From: Parasedimentitalea maritima
GTDB taxonomy: Bacteria; Pseudomonadota; Alphaproteobacteria; Rhodobacterales; Rhodobacteraceae
Assembly: GCF_005771405.1 (NCBI RefSeq)
Contig: NZ_VAUA01000005.1
Location: forward strand, 349,600-413,599
Length of the DNA stretch: 64,000 nucleotides
Direction: 5' to 3'
In this document: piece by piece, positions 44,052 through 54,284 of the stretch
Position numbering within the stretch: the first letter of the stretch is position 1
Layout of the letters: each line of letters opens with the position of its first letter
Program-made: the position numbers and the translations under genes
The notes under the pieces: generated by a model
The model's database searches: none
The model's input: only the letters and a program-made list of their open reading frames with translations
Told to the model about the DNA's origin: nothing

Positions 44052-45446
44052 TTACAGGGTGGGTGGCTTTCTATCTGGCCAGCCAGTCGCCCCATGATAG
44101 GCGTTTCCAAGGGACAGAATTTCACGATCCTGGCCAAGGGCTCCAAAGATCTGGATGCCTATCGGCAATCCGTTCTCTCCAAACCCAGCTGGGGCCGCAA
44201 GACTGGGAAGCCCCAACAGGCTGACCGGCAGCACAACCTGCATCCAACGGTGATAGGTGTCCATTTCTACGCCCGAAATTTGTCGTGGATAATCCAAACC
44301 AACATCAAACGGCCAGCATTGAGCAGTCGGGAGTATCAGCGCGTCATAGGTCTCAAACAACTGAACCGCTGCCCGGTGCCAGTCCGATCGCGCCTCCGAA
44401 GCCAGCTGAATTTGCGTGCCACTCATAGCCTGGCCACGTTCCAACTCCCAGATGGCTGTGTCTTTCAGCGCGTGCTTGGTGTCTTCGTGCGCCTTTAACC
44501 CGGCGGCGACGGCAAATGATCGCAGGGTTACCCAGGACTCCCAGATCCGCTCAGCCGAGAATGGCGGAGCAACGGGTTCGACCACGTGACCGAGTTCCTC
44601 GAAGACCTTTAGCGCTGTTTCACATTGCTGAAGTATCCCTGATTCCATGGGCATTGCGCCCCCCCAGTCCCCAAGCCAGCCAATCCGTTTGGGGCGTGCT
44701 TCCGGTAACGGCATCATAGTTTCTGCAGTGCGCGCCAGTGGTATACGTGGATCAGGCCCGGCCATCACGTCCAACAGCAATGCGATATCTTCGGGACAAC
44801 GCGCCATTGGCCCGCAGGTCGACAACCGGTGCAGGTACAGGTCGCCGGAGGGTTCAGCTGGCACCCTGCCCCAGCTGGGCCGAAACCCATATGTATTGGT
44901 CCATCCCGCCGGGTTTCGCAGGCTGCCCATCATGTCAGAGCCATCCGCAAGGGCCAGCATCCCTGACGCCAAAGCAACCGCAGCACCACCGGATGATCCA
45001 CCGCAGCTTTTGGTCAGATCATAGGGATTACACGTTGCCCCATGCACCGGATTGAACGTGTGTGACCCCAGCCCAAATTCGGGTGTATTGGTTTTGCCAA
45101 TGAAAATAGCCCCTGCCTGACGCATCCGCGCCACCATCAAGTCATCCGTTTGGGGAATGAAATCCGCCATCATTGGCGACCCATGTGTGGTTCGAATCCC
45201 AGCAACATTAGAGAGATCCTTGACGGCCATAGGCAAGCCATGCAGCGCGCCCCGCGTCTTTGCCAGATCAGCCGCCTTGGCCTCTGCCATCAGCGCATCA
45301 CGATCACGCAACGAAACAATGGCATTCAGTTCCGGGTTCACTTCAGCAATCCGGTCTAAGGTGTTTTGCATCAGCTCTATAGCAGAGAGAGATCCAGACC
45401 GGAGTTCAGCAAGCAATTCTGTGGCAGTTTGAAAGGAAGAGGGCAT
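44052..45446 (-). CDS. Amidase (amidase-signature family)
   Basis: A 464-residue amidase. The catalytic triad is seen as K76 (AVKDLSN), the cis-Ser in CGGSSGG (151-152) and the nucleophile S175 in [12 protein letters not shown]. The last motif is usually GSDTGGSIRxPA, so the M-M-G form is a mild deviation. The enzyme hydrolyses a small amide or ester in the cytoplasm; the substrate is unknown. It is not the GatA of tRNA amidation, since no gatB or gatC is near. Confidence 0.85.
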   Translation of the reverse strand: MPSSFQTATELLAELRSGSLSAIELMQNTLDRIAEVNPELNAIVSLRDRDALMAEAKAADLAKTRGALHGLPMAVKDLSNVAGIRTTHGSPMMADFIPQTDDLMVARMRQAGAIFIGKTNTPEFGLGSHTFNPVHGATCNPYDLTKSCGGSSGGAAVALASGMLALADGSDMMGSLRNPAGWTNTYGFRPSWGRVPAEPSGDLYLHRLSTCGPMARCPEDIALLLDVMAGPDPRIPLARTAETMMPLPEARPKRIGWLGDWGGAMPMESGILQQCETALKVFEELGHVVEPVAPPFSAERIWESWVTLRSFAVAAGLKAHEDTKHALKDTAIWELERGQAMSGTQIQLASEARSDWHRAAVQLFETYDALILPTAQCWPFDVGLDYPRQISGVEMDTYHRWMQVVLPVSLLGLPSLAAPAGFGENGLPIGIQIFGALGQDREILSLGNAYHGATGWPDRKPPTL

Positions 45447-45663
45447 GAGGTTCCAAAGTTGTGGCCAAAACTAATTTTTAGCCTAGCGTTTGGAAACTCA
45501 CAATAAAACCCACAGCTCACATAGATCTTTTAAATTTTGAAGCCACAAATCTACGGCCCTAACTTGCTCAAATTATAAGCCGACATAGGGACAGTCAAAC
45601 GATCAGAAGGTCAAACTTGCAGAGGCAAGTTCAGACATGGCCCGCTGAAAAATTGTACGTTAT

Positions 45664-46788
45664 TTAGTTACCCTGAGCCTCAGCGCGGCTTTTACCAGAC
45701 ACGTCCAGCGCAAGTGTTGCTGCCATGAATCCGTCCAGGTCGCCGTCCAGCACACCCTTGGTATCAGAGGTTTCGTGGCTCGTGCGAAGATCCTTGACCA
45801 TCTGATAAGGCTGTAAAACGTAAGACCGGATCTGGTTCCCCCAGCCCGCATCGCCAGCGTTTTCATGCGCTTCGTTGACCAATGCGCTCCGCTTATCCAG
45901 CTCCATTTGGTAGAGACGTGATTTCAGCGCTTTCATCGCAATATCACGGTTTTGGTGCTGGGATTTTTCAGAACTGGTTACAACAATTCCGGTGGGATGG
46001 TGGGTAATGCGCACGGCCGAGTCGGTGGTATTCACGTGCTGCCCGCCTGCGCCCGATGATCGGTAGGTATCAATGCGAATATCAGCCGGGTTCACTTCAA
46101 TTTCGATGTTGTCATCGACAACTGGGTAGACCTTGACCGAAGTAAAAGAGGTGTGGCGTTTTGCAGCCGAGTCAAACGGCGAAATCCGGACCAGGCGGTG
46201 CACGCCCGATTCGGATTTCAGCCAGCCATATGCATTGTGACCGGTGATTTTATAGGCAGCAGATTTAATACCAGCTTCTTCGCCAGCACTTTCTGATTGC
46301 AGCTCAACCTTATAGCCCTTTTTCTCGGCCCAGCGGATATACATCCGTGCCAGCATCGAGGCCCAGTCACAGCTTTCAGTTCCACCTGCACCAGAATTGA
46401 TTTCAAGAAAAGTGTCGTTGCTGTCCGCTTCACCGTCTAACAGCGCCTCTAACTCTTTCTTGGCGGCTTTGTCTGCCAGCGCGCTAAGTGATTCTTCGGC
46501 TTCAGCTACGACCTCAGCGTCATCTTCCATCTCGCCCATTTCAATAAGCTCGATGTTGTCAGCCATATCCTGATTGATACCGTTGTAAGTCTCCATCGCA
46601 TCAACCAGCATTTGCCGTTCGCGCATCAATTTTTGCGCGGCTTCAGCGTTGTCCCAAAGGTTCGGGTCTTCGACTCGCGCGTCGAATTCTTCGAGCCGAT
46701 GCGGCGCAGTTTCCTTGTCCATCCGCTGGGCTAGCAGCTCCAGAGACTTTTCAATCTGCGTCACATAGTTCTGGATTTCGGCGCGCAT
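45664..46788 (-). CDS. prfB: Peptide chain release factor 2
   Basis: A 374-residue RF2. It has the UGA-specific tripeptide SPF (203-205), the catalytic GGQ (248-250, [10 protein letters not shown]) and the N-terminal coiled-coil domain. It reads UGA and UAA and releases the peptide from the ribosome. The gene is one continuous frame without the programmed +1 frameshift site of enterobacterial prfB. Confidence 0.96.
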   Translation of the reverse strand: MRAEIQNYVTQIEKSLELLAQRMDKETAPHRLEEFDARVEDPNLWDNAEAAQKLMRERQMLVDAMETYNGINQDMADNIELIEMGEMEDDAEVVAEAEESLSALADKAAKKELEALLDGEADSNDTFLEINSGAGGTESCDWASMLARMYIRWAEKKGYKVELQSESAGEEAGIKSAAYKITGHNAYGWLKSESGVHRLVRISPFDSAAKRHTSFTSVKVYPVVDDNIEIEVNPADIRIDTYRSSGAGGQHVNTTDSAVRITHHPTGIVVTSSEKSQHQNRDIAMKALKSRLYQMELDKRSALVNEAHENAGDAGWGNQIRSYVLQPYQMVKDLRTSHETSDTKGVLDGDLDGFMAATLALDVSGKSRAEAQGN

Positions 46789-46850
46789 GGTTTGGTCCCA
46801 ACTTGCTGTCTAAGGCCTGCGTGATACCAAGACCTGAGGGGCACCACAAG

Positions 46851-47708
46851 ATGAGCAGAAATGTAATGACAGATGATCTCAATACTGTACTCGCCCGGTG
46901 GCAGCTCACCCAGGCAGAACACCTATCTCAGACTGCCATCGCGCAGCTATGGCGGGTGCGCCGGGCAGACGGAACAAGCGCGGTTTTGAAGCTGTACAAA
47001 AACGCCACACGGGGAAACGAGTCAGCCGGGGCTAAACTACTAACCGCATGGTCTGGCAGGGCAGTTGTAGAAATACTCGAGAATGACGGCGCGGCAATGC
47101 TGATGCAGTGGCTAGACGGGCCCAGCCTTGGTGACATCGCCCGTTCCGGAGACGCGAAACAGGCGGATCAATTGCTCTGCGAAACAGCACAAAGCCTTCA
47201 ACAACACCCGATCTCTATGCGCGCTCCGCTGCGCTCGCTGGGCGATGCGTTTTCTCTCCTGCCTCAGTTGACCTATTGCACCAACTGCCCCACGCCGCTG
47301 CGCAAGAACATGTTACGCGCCACAGCGATGGCAAATCATTTGCTTGCCACTCAACCCAGCCCGGTACCGCTGCATGGTGACCTGCATCATGACAATGTCA
47401 TTCTGACTGTTACTGGGCCAAAGGCATTTGATGCAAAGGGCTATACAGGGGACCCAGCATTTGAGCTGGCAAATGCACTGCGTCATCCCAAAGGCCTTCC
47501 CGCTCATGTCAAAGATCACAAACGCATCACGCAGACGACCCAATTGTTCGCACAGGCGCTTGGCGTGCCGTGTCACCGATTGGCGCAATGGGCCGCAGCC
47601 AAATGCGCGCTCTCAATCTGCTGGAGGGCAAATGGGCTGTTGATACAAGATGATGAGGCCGATTTGCTTTCGCTACTCGTGGAACAGGCTCTTGCTACAG
47701 AGTGCTGA
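46851..47708 (+). CDS. Aminoglycoside/hydroxyurea phosphotransferase-like kinase
   Basis: From ATG 46851 (285 residues, GAGGGG upstream). The protein-kinase-like APH fold is shown by SAVLKLYKN (nucleotide Lys), HGDLHHDNVI (catalytic loop) and the DAKGYTGDPAFELAN segment. It is closest in pattern to the APH(6) streptomycin 6-kinase group. A chromosomal, probably intrinsic kinase; whether it confers resistance cannot be seen. It lies between prfB and the PBP1A gene and is convergent with the latter. Confidence 0.8.
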   Translation: MSRNVMTDDLNTVLARWQLTQAEHLSQTAIAQLWRVRRADGTSAVLKLYKNATRGNESAGAKLLTAWSGRAVVEILENDGAAMLMQWLDGPSLGDIARSGDAKQADQLLCETAQSLQQHPISMRAPLRSLGDAFSLLPQLTYCTNCPTPLRKNMLRATAMANHLLATQPSPVPLHGDLHHDNVILTVTGPKAFDAKGYTGDPAFELANALRHPKGLPAHVKDHKRITQTTQLFAQALGVPCHRLAQWAAAKCALSICWRANGLLIQDDEADLLSLLVEQALATEC

Positions 47709-47746
47709 ACTTCAGATCAGCGCATGTCCACAGTAGCCCCCCTGCT

Positions 47747-50248
47747 TCAATAGAGTCCGCCTGAACTGACCGTACCAAATGTTGCCTTGGGCCCAAGAAC
47801 AGCCGTGCCTCCGCTAGAGGTGGTGACCTGACGACCGGATGTATTAACCTCTTCAAACAGCGGCAAATTCGACCCCATCGCAAAACCACCATCATAGCTC
47901 AGACCAAAGATCGGTTCGGCGCCGTCTCGGAAATATTCAGCCACTACATAGTCGCCACCGGCATTGTCCGGCAAGCGAGCCCCCGTGAAGCGGTCGATTT
48001 TGATGAAATGCCCTCCCGGCGGGACGTCAAAAGGACCGCCACCGTATTTGGCTGTCGCTTCTGTCATAAACTGCTGGAACACCGGACCACAGGTATTCCC
48101 GCCATAGGTGCCGCGCCCCAGGGGTCGTGGCCGATCGTGACCAATGTAGCAGCCTGCCACAATGTTCGATGTAAACCCAACAAACCAGACATCGCGTGCC
48201 TCGTTGGTGGTACCGGTTTTACCGGCGGTGGGCACGCCGAGATTAACATTGCCCGCTGCTGTGCCGCGCTCAACCACACCACGCATCATTGACGTTAGCT
48301 GGTAGGCCGTAATCGGATCCATCACCTGATCTCGATCTGTGACGATACGTGGCGCCGCGCCTTCAGGCAGCAGCGCTGACGAGCAATCCACGCAGTCACG
48401 GTCATCATGACGATAAATTGTCTGGCCTTCGCGGTCCTGAATACGGTCGACCAGAGTGGGCGCAAGGCGCTCGCCACCATTGGCGAACATCGCATAGGCG
48501 GTAACCATCTTATACAGCGTGGTTTCTTCAGACCCCAGCGAGTTGGCCAGATAGGGGCCCATCTCGTCATAGACACCAAAGCGCTCGGCATAGCCGGCAA
48601 CCACCGGCATCCCGACTTCTTGCGCCAGACGAATGGTCATCAGGTTCCGCGAGCGTTCGATCCCGGTGCGCAGGGGCGTCGGGCCATAGAATTTGTTCGA
48701 TGAGTTTCGCGGCCGCCACAATCCCTGCGGTGTGTTCACTTCGATCGGCGCATCAACAACGATGGTTGCCGGGCTGTACCCGCTATCCAGCGCCGCCGCA
48801 TAAACAAAAGGCTTGAAACTAGATCCAGGCTGGCGTTGTGCCTGCGTCGCACGGTTAAACACCGAATGCTGATACGAAAACCCGCCCTGCATCGCCAAAA
48901 CCCGGCCTGTATTCACGTCCATAGCAACAAAGCCGCCCTGCACTTCGGGGACCTGACGCAAAGACCAGTGTTGAAACGCATCATCCTTGGTCACAGCAAC
49001 CACATGAACAACGTCACTAACGGTGAGATTGTCATTGAAGCTCCCCTTCATCCACTTGATGTCGGAGCGCGGAACAACGCCAGTTTCATCGACACCTTCA
49101 ATGCCAACTTGCAGTTCCTTGTCACCAATCCCCAGAACAACAGCGGGTAACCAGTCGCCGCCCAGTGTCACATCACGTGAAACGTCCAGCTCAGCCAATG
49201 CCTCACGCCATGCGGTGTCGTCATTCAGCAGGTCCGCTGGAATTGTCAGTTCAGTTCCGCGCCACACGCCGCGCGAGCGGTCATACTTCTCAAGGGCTGT
49301 TCGCAAGGACAAAGCTGCAACCGTTTGCATTTCTTCATCAATCGTGGCGCGCACAGTGAAACCACCAGTGAAGAACTCGCCTTCACCAAAGTCCACCGAC
49401 AGCTGTCGGCGGATTTCATCAGTAAAATAGTCCCGTGGCGGCAATGCTGTACGGAAGCTCTCAAAGTCACCATTTTGAACCGACCGCAGCGGCTGTTCGA
49501 CCTCAACTTTATAAACGGCTTCAGAAATATAACCGTTCTGGAACATCTCCCGCAGCACGTAATCGCGCCGTTCCGTCAAACGTTCCTTACCACGTACAGG
49601 GTGAAACTTGCCGGGTGCCTTAGGCAGAGACGCCAGAAAGGCCGCCTCATGTGGTGCCAGTTCGCCTAGCGTCTTATTGAAGTAAGTTTGCGATGCCGCT
49701 GCCACCCCATAAGAGTTTTGCCCCAGGAAGATTTCATTCATATAGAGCTCAAGGATCTGCTCTTTGTTCAGCGTCTCCTCCAATCGGGCAGCCAGAATAA
49801 TCTCTTTGATTTTACGTTCAGCTTTTCGATCCCCTGATAGCAGGAAGTTCTTCATAACCTGCTGGGTGATGGTCGATGCGCCGCGCACATTTGACCCGCG
49901 CGAGCGTACCGCTTCAATCGCCGCTGCCGCAATACCGCGCATGTCATAGCCCTTGTGGCTATAAAAATTCTTATCCTCAGCAGATATGAACGCCTGTTTT
50001 ACAAGGTCTGGAATTTCATCCGAAGGCGCAAACAGGCGGCGTTCTTTGGCAAACTCATCAATCAACTGCCCCTCACCGGAATAAATCCGACTGATAGTAG
50101 GCGGTTGATACTGGGCCAGCGATTCATGGCTGGGCAGGTCTTGCCCATAGATCCAGAACACGGCGCCAATAGTTAAAGCAACCATCGCAATACCAAGTGT
50201 GATGGTACTAAAAATGGAGCCAAAGAATGAGAGAATAAACCTAAGCAC
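47747..50248 (-). CDS. mrcA: Penicillin-binding protein 1A
   Basis: An 833-residue class A PBP. It has an N-terminal TM helix, a transglycosylase domain with the catalytic Glu in FISAEDKNFYSHKGYD and RGASTITQQVMKN, an OB-like insert, and a transpeptidase domain with SxxK (RQPGSSFKPF), SxN-type motif and KTGTTNEARDVWFVG. It polymerises and cross-links peptidoglycan at the periplasmic face. The amidase gene upstream on the same strand is a fitting neighbour. Confidence 0.94.
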   Translation of the reverse strand: MLRFILSFFGSIFSTITLGIAMVALTIGAVFWIYGQDLPSHESLAQYQPPTISRIYSGEGQLIDEFAKERRLFAPSDEIPDLVKQAFISAEDKNFYSHKGYDMRGIAAAAIEAVRSRGSNVRGASTITQQVMKNFLLSGDRKAERKIKEIILAARLEETLNKEQILELYMNEIFLGQNSYGVAAASQTYFNKTLGELAPHEAAFLASLPKAPGKFHPVRGKERLTERRDYVLREMFQNGYISEAVYKVEVEQPLRSVQNGDFESFRTALPPRDYFTDEIRRQLSVDFGEGEFFTGGFTVRATIDEEMQTVAALSLRTALEKYDRSRGVWRGTELTIPADLLNDDTAWREALAELDVSRDVTLGGDWLPAVVLGIGDKELQVGIEGVDETGVVPRSDIKWMKGSFNDNLTVSDVVHVVAVTKDDAFQHWSLRQVPEVQGGFVAMDVNTGRVLAMQGGFSYQHSVFNRATQAQRQPGSSFKPFVYAAALDSGYSPATIVVDAPIEVNTPQGLWRPRNSSNKFYGPTPLRTGIERSRNLMTIRLAQEVGMPVVAGYAERFGVYDEMGPYLANSLGSEETTLYKMVTAYAMFANGGERLAPTLVDRIQDREGQTIYRHDDRDCVDCSSALLPEGAAPRIVTDRDQVMDPITAYQLTSMMRGVVERGTAAGNVNLGVPTAGKTGTTNEARDVWFVGFTSNIVAGCYIGHDRPRPLGRGTYGGNTCGPVFQQFMTEATAKYGGGPFDVPPGGHFIKIDRFTGARLPDNAGGDYVVAEYFRDGAEPIFGLSYDGGFAMGSNLPLFEEVNTSGRQVTTSSGGTAVLGPKATFGTVSSGGLY

Positions 50249-50355
50249 TGTTCTGCCTTCCTGTGCACATAGCGTCTATATAGGGACGCCAGCAGCAATG
50301 GTCAAAACCACAGATGGCAAAAACGTGCCATCTGATCCGCTAATCCGCCGAGATC

Positions 50356-50400
50356 TTCATCTAGCCACAAATATCCCAGGGTTTGGGGCTGTGCCCCAAG
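50356..50400. repeat. 3'-end element TTCATCTAGC...AATATCCC plus hairpin, copy B
   Basis: TTCATCTAGCCACAAATATC then CCAGGG resembles the element at 30563 over 22 bases with few changes. TTGGGGCTGTGCCCCAA (50384-50399) forms a hairpin, the counterpart of GGGGGCAGCGCCCC in copy A. Confidence 0.55.
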
Positions 50401-50424
50401 TCTACACCATGATTTGCAACCGTG

Positions 50425-51657
50425 CTACTGTCGTACCAGTGCGCGGCGCGCAGCGTCCTGTTCTCGCCATGCCACAAGGCCATTTAAGATACCCCTTGCC
50501 ATCTGCGTTCGCCATTCAGAGTCTTGAAGATTTTTTAGATCACGCGGACTCGATAGAAAGCCGATTTCAATTAAAACCGAGGGGATATCTGCAGCTTTAA
50601 GCACAGAAAATCCAGCTGAGCGTAACGGGCGTCGGTTCAGCGGCCCCCCCTGGTTCCCCATGCCTTCAACCAGTGATCGCGCCAAGGCATCACTGCGGGG
50701 TTGGGTCTCCTGGCGCGCCAGATCAAGCAAAATTCCAGTCACCCGGTCATCCGCATCGCTCAAGTCCACGCCCGCCAACAAATCACTTCGATCATGCCGT
50801 TCCGCGAGTTTGGCAGAAGCGACATCCGAAGCCTCAGGCGACAAGACATGAACAGTGGCGCCATGCGCCAATCCTTCGGATAGCGCATCAGCATGAAGGG
50901 AAACAAAGACATCCGCTCCAGCTTGATGGGCCAGTGCGATGCGACGTTCCAACGAAACAAAATAATCGCCGTCGCGGGTCAATTGGACCTCAAACCGACC
51001 AGAGCGCACCAGTTCCTCGCCCAACTCAATTGCAAAGCTCAGAATCAGATCTTTTTCCACCACTGTGCCAGCTTCACCACTGACTTCAGCTCCGGGATCA
51101 ATACCACCATGGCCAGGATCAAGAACAACCAATAACGGCGCATCCGGACTGCGTTCCTCAATGATGGGCAGGGTCTCCGCTTTCGGTAAATCCCAGCGCG
51201 GGTCAGTTGGCGCTCCGGCACCTTCAGAAAACACCTCGGCGTCGACAGCCCCCAGTTCAAGTTGCAATTGCGCGCGCGCGGTCACCGGATCAATATCCAT
51301 CGCTGCGCCCAGCACCGCCATGGGTTTAGCCAGTTTCAGGACCATTCGCGACCACCCGGGGACATAGGTTCCAAATTGTGCTCGGGTGATCTGCGACCCC
51401 TGCAACAAAGTGTCGGAATTCAGCCCGCGCCAATCCACCTCTTGAAAATCCAGTACAAGCCGAGGTGGATTGTCCAAAGTGAACAGGCGGTAAGGCACGC
51501 CCTGGCTCAAGTTCAATGTGATCAGCGCCCCATTGCCCTGGTCTTCGATCCGGCTAGAAGTGGCATCGATACGCGCCAATCCACTGAATTTCTGAGCAAA
51601 AGCCGCCTGCCCCATTATCATCCATGCACATGCAATGAACGTGAAAACCCTGCTCAT
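50425..51657 (-). CDS. N-acetylmuramoyl-L-alanine amidase (AmiC-like)
   Basis: A 410-residue protein with a signal peptide (cleavage near AAFAQK, residue 22), an AMIN domain (about 30-140) that targets septal wall, and an Amidase_3 catalytic domain with zinc ligands in DPGHGGIDPGAE, the Glu after it and FVSLHADA, and the catalytic Glu in VLIEIGFLSSP. It cleaves the amide between MurNAc and L-Ala during cell division. It lies 176 bp upstream of mrcA and is read in the same direction. Confidence 0.93.
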   Translation of the reverse strand: MSRVFTFIACAWMIMGQAAFAQKFSGLARIDATSSRIEDQGNGALITLNLSQGVPYRLFTLDNPPRLVLDFQEVDWRGLNSDTLLQGSQITRAQFGTYVPGWSRMVLKLAKPMAVLGAAMDIDPVTARAQLQLELGAVDAEVFSEGAGAPTDPRWDLPKAETLPIIEERSPDAPLLVVLDPGHGGIDPGAEVSGEAGTVVEKDLILSFAIELGEELVRSGRFEVQLTRDGDYFVSLERRIALAHQAGADVFVSLHADALSEGLAHGATVHVLSPEASDVASAKLAERHDRSDLLAGVDLSDADDRVTGILLDLARQETQPRSDALARSLVEGMGNQGGPLNRRPLRSAGFSVLKAADIPSVLIEIGFLSSPRDLKNLQDSEWRTQMARGILNGLVAWREQDAARRALVRQ

Positions 51658-51763
51658 ACTTTTACGCCTTTAATACTTTTTTCCCACCATACCCGAAACG
51701 CACCCGATCTGGGTAGGCCCTGAACCCGTGTTCCTCGCGCCAACATTTGGGCCGCAGACATGA

Positions 51764-52909
51764 TCAGCTTCGCTGCGCCATAAACGTTTCCAGCCGTGCC
51801 AGCCCCTCCTCAATATCTTCCGTTGACCGTGCATAGGAAAATCGCAGTGTGGTTGCGCCTCGCACCGGATCAAAATCCAGCCCTGGCGTGACTGCCACAC
51901 CTGCGTGGTCCAGAATTTCTGCGGCAAAGGCCCGGCTGTCTTTGGTCAAGTCCGAAACATCGGCGTAGACATAAAATGCGCCGTCCGGAGGAGCGATGTT
52001 TGTGAACCCTGCCTTGGGCAAACCTTCCAGCATGAGTTGGCGGTTACGGGCGTAAACGGCAAGGTTTTCTCGCATCTCGTCCTGACAATCCAATGCGGCA
52101 AGGGCCGCGACTTGGCTGGCGTGAGGCGCACAAATGAACATGTTTTGCGCAATCCGCTCGATCACTCGCACGTGATCCTCGGGCACGACCATCCAGCCAA
52201 CCCGCCAGCCGGTCATCGAAAAAAACTTTGAGAACGAATTGATCACATAACACTCGTCGGTCAGTTCCAATGCCGTCACCGCTTTGGCTTCATATTCCAG
52301 CCCATGATAGATCTCGTCCGAAATAAAGCTGGCATCCTGTGCCTGCGCCGCGTCAATCAATGCAGCCATCGCGTCGCGATTGAGCATTGTACCACTTGGG
52401 TTGGCGGGCGAAGCAACCATCAAGCCCGCCAGATCCAACCCGTTCAGGTCAGCGGCGACCGGTTGCAGACGGTTTTCCGGCGCGGTCTGAATATCTACAG
52501 GCGTCATCCCAAGCGCACTTAAAATTTGCCTGTACGACGGATAGCCAGGTGCGCCTATGCCGACACGATTGCCACTATCGAACAGCGCCGTAAAGCCAAG
52601 CAGGAATGCACCGGAAGACCCCGGCGTCACGACAACACGGTTTGGGTTCAGATCAACATCATACCATTCCCCATAAAGTCGGGCGATACGCTGACGCAAA
52701 GCAGGCAGCCCCAATGCAACCGTGTAACCCAAACTGCCATCGTCCAATGCAGCAGCCAGAGCTTTGCGCGCGCCCAACGGTGCACCGGTTGACGGTTGCC
52801 CAACTTCCATATGAATGATGTGTCTGCCAGATTCTTCGGCTTTGCGCGCAGCCTCCATCACATCCATCACAATGAAAGGATCTACTTGGGATCGGGTTGA
52901 GTTTCGCAT
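51764..52909 (-). CDS. Class I/II PLP aminotransferase
   Basis: From ATG 52909 (381 residues) with GGGAG six bases upstream. The fold-type I aspartate-aminotransferase pattern is complete: GQPSTGAPLGARKAL, YPSYRQIL, NPSGTML, D in FISDEIYHGLEY, and the PLP Lys in NSFSKFFSMTGWRVGWM. It probably transaminates aspartate, aromatic or branched substrates; the exact one is open. An 80-residue N-terminal extension in frame to 53149 runs antisense through the start of the M48 gene and is rejected. Confidence 0.88.
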   Translation of the reverse strand: MRNSTRSQVDPFIVMDVMEAARKAEESGRHIIHMEVGQPSTGAPLGARKALAAALDDGSLGYTVALGLPALRQRIARLYGEWYDVDLNPNRVVVTPGSSGAFLLGFTALFDSGNRVGIGAPGYPSYRQILSALGMTPVDIQTAPENRLQPVAADLNGLDLAGLMVASPANPSGTMLNRDAMAALIDAAQAQDASFISDEIYHGLEYEAKAVTALELTDECYVINSFSKFFSMTGWRVGWMVVPEDHVRVIERIAQNMFICAPHASQVAALAALDCQDEMRENLAVYARNRQLMLEGLPKAGFTNIAPPDGAFYVYADVSDLTKDSRAFAAEILDHAGVAVTPGLDFDPVRGATTLRFSYARSTEDIEEGLARLETFMAQRS

Positions 52910-52931
52910 GCTGATCTCCCATGGTGCGGCC

Positions 52932-54284
52932 ATGACTTTTGATCGTTTATCCCGGCTGTCGTCAATCCCAGCCTTTTTGCTGTGTGCGCTGTTCTTCTTC
53001 GCATCTACATTGCCTTCAATGGCAATTACATTGCTGCGTGATGCTGACATCGAACATGGGCTGAATAAATTGGCAGCGCCGGTGCTCAGCGCAGCGGGAC
53101 TGAATACCAAACGGGTGCGGGTACTGGTGGTCAATGATTCCACCTTCAACGCCTTTGTCGTCGATTCGCAGACTATTTTTGTGAACTATGGGCTGATCTT
53201 AAAGGTCACCAGCCCCGAGGTTCTGCAAGCCGTAATCGCGCATGAAGCGGCCCATATCACCAACGGTCATCTGGCGCGGCGCATGCAAAACATGCGCTCG
53301 GCCAATTCGGTTGCTGGTCTGGGCACCGCCTTAGCTGTGCTGGCGGCTGCCGCCGGAGCGGGTGAAGCCGCAGCTGGTATCGCAGTTGGAGTGCAAAGTT
53401 CAGCCTTGCGTTCCTTTCTGGCCCATACACGCGCTGAGGAGTCGTCGGCAGACCGCTCAGCTGCGGGCTACCTGACTCGTGCAGGCATCAGCCCACAAGG
53501 AATGGTGCAACTTCATAAGATATTTGCCGGCCAAGAGCTGCTAAGTACAGTCAATCAAGACCCCTATATGCGCTCTCATCCGCTCAGCCGTGATCGTTTG
53601 CGTGCAGCAAAAGCCTACGTTGCAAGCTATGGTGACCAAGGCAGCACCTCAGCTGAGGCAAATTATTGGTTTGCACGGGTGCGGGGCAAATTATCAGCAT
53701 TTGTTCGATCGCCGAAATGGACACGGCGTCGGGCTGGAGAAGAAGCATCCAAAGATATTCGTCTGATGCGAGAAGCTGTGTCCTACCATCGTCAACGCAA
53801 CCTCAGTAAATCTCTAAACGCGATGAACGGTGCGTTGGCTTTGCGTCCCAATGATGCATTCTATTTTGATCTCAAAGGTCAGATCCTGATGGAAAACCGC
53901 CGCTGGAACGAAGCTTTGTCAGCCTATCGTCAGGCCGTCAAACTTGCCCCTTCAGAACCCTTGATCCTCGGCGGATATGGTCGGGCCCTGCTGGCGGCAG
54001 GCCACCCTAAGCAAGCGATCCAGGCTATGGAAAAGGCCCGGTCCCGTGACTTTCGTGACACCCGCCTGCTGCGGGACATGTCGCTGGCCTACGCAAAAAC
54101 CGGTCAAAGTGGCATGGCGGCTCTGGTCACCGCAGAGCGATACGCGTTACAGGGCAGAATGGATGACGCCGGACGGCATGCCACACGGGCCAGCACTCAG
54201 TTGCCTCGTGGCTCTGCTACTTGGCGACGAGCACAAGACGTGCTTATCGCTGCTGAATACTACCAAAAAAGGAAGAACAAATGA
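52932..54284 (+). CDS. M48 family metalloprotease with TPR domain (BepA-like)
   Basis: From ATG 52932 (450 residues). Signal peptide with core FLLCALFFFASTLPSMA (cleavage about residue 31), HExxH motif HEAAH at 104-108, third ligand in SADRSAAGYLTRAG, and C-terminal TPRs (ALALRPNDAFYFDLKGQILMENRRWNEALSAYRQAVKL). It is a periplasmic protease of the BepA/YfgC type that checks outer-membrane protein assembly. The two divergent genes start only 22 bp apart, so their promoters must overlap coding sequence. The next gene overlaps by 4 bp. Confidence 0.88.
   Translation: MTFDRLSRLSSIPAFLLCALFFFASTLPSMAITLLRDADIEHGLNKLAAPVLSAAGLNTKRVRVLVVNDSTFNAFVVDSQTIFVNYGLILKVTSPEVLQAVIAHEAAHITNGHLARRMQNMRSANSVAGLGTALAVLAAAAGAGEAAAGIAVGVQSSALRSFLAHTRAEESSADRSAAGYLTRAGISPQGMVQLHKIFAGQELLSTVNQDPYMRSHPLSRDRLRAAKAYVASYGDQGSTSAEANYWFARVRGKLSAFVRSPKWTRRRAGEEASKDIRLMREAVSYHRQRNLSKSLNAMNGALALRPNDAFYFDLKGQILMENRRWNEALSAYRQAVKLAPSEPLILGGYGRALLAAGHPKQAIQAMEKARSRDFRDTRLLRDMSLAYAKTGQSGMAALVTAERYALQGRMDDAGRHATRASTQLPRGSATWRRAQDVLIAAEYYQKRKNK

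Noticed and set aside
45664..46788. Programmed frameshift in prfB
   Set aside because: The RF2 frame is continuous from the start codon; no CUU-UGA site is present.
52910..53149. 80-residue N-terminal extension of the aminotransferase
   Set aside because: It lies antisense to the M48 protease signal peptide, and GGGAG marks the ATG at 52909.
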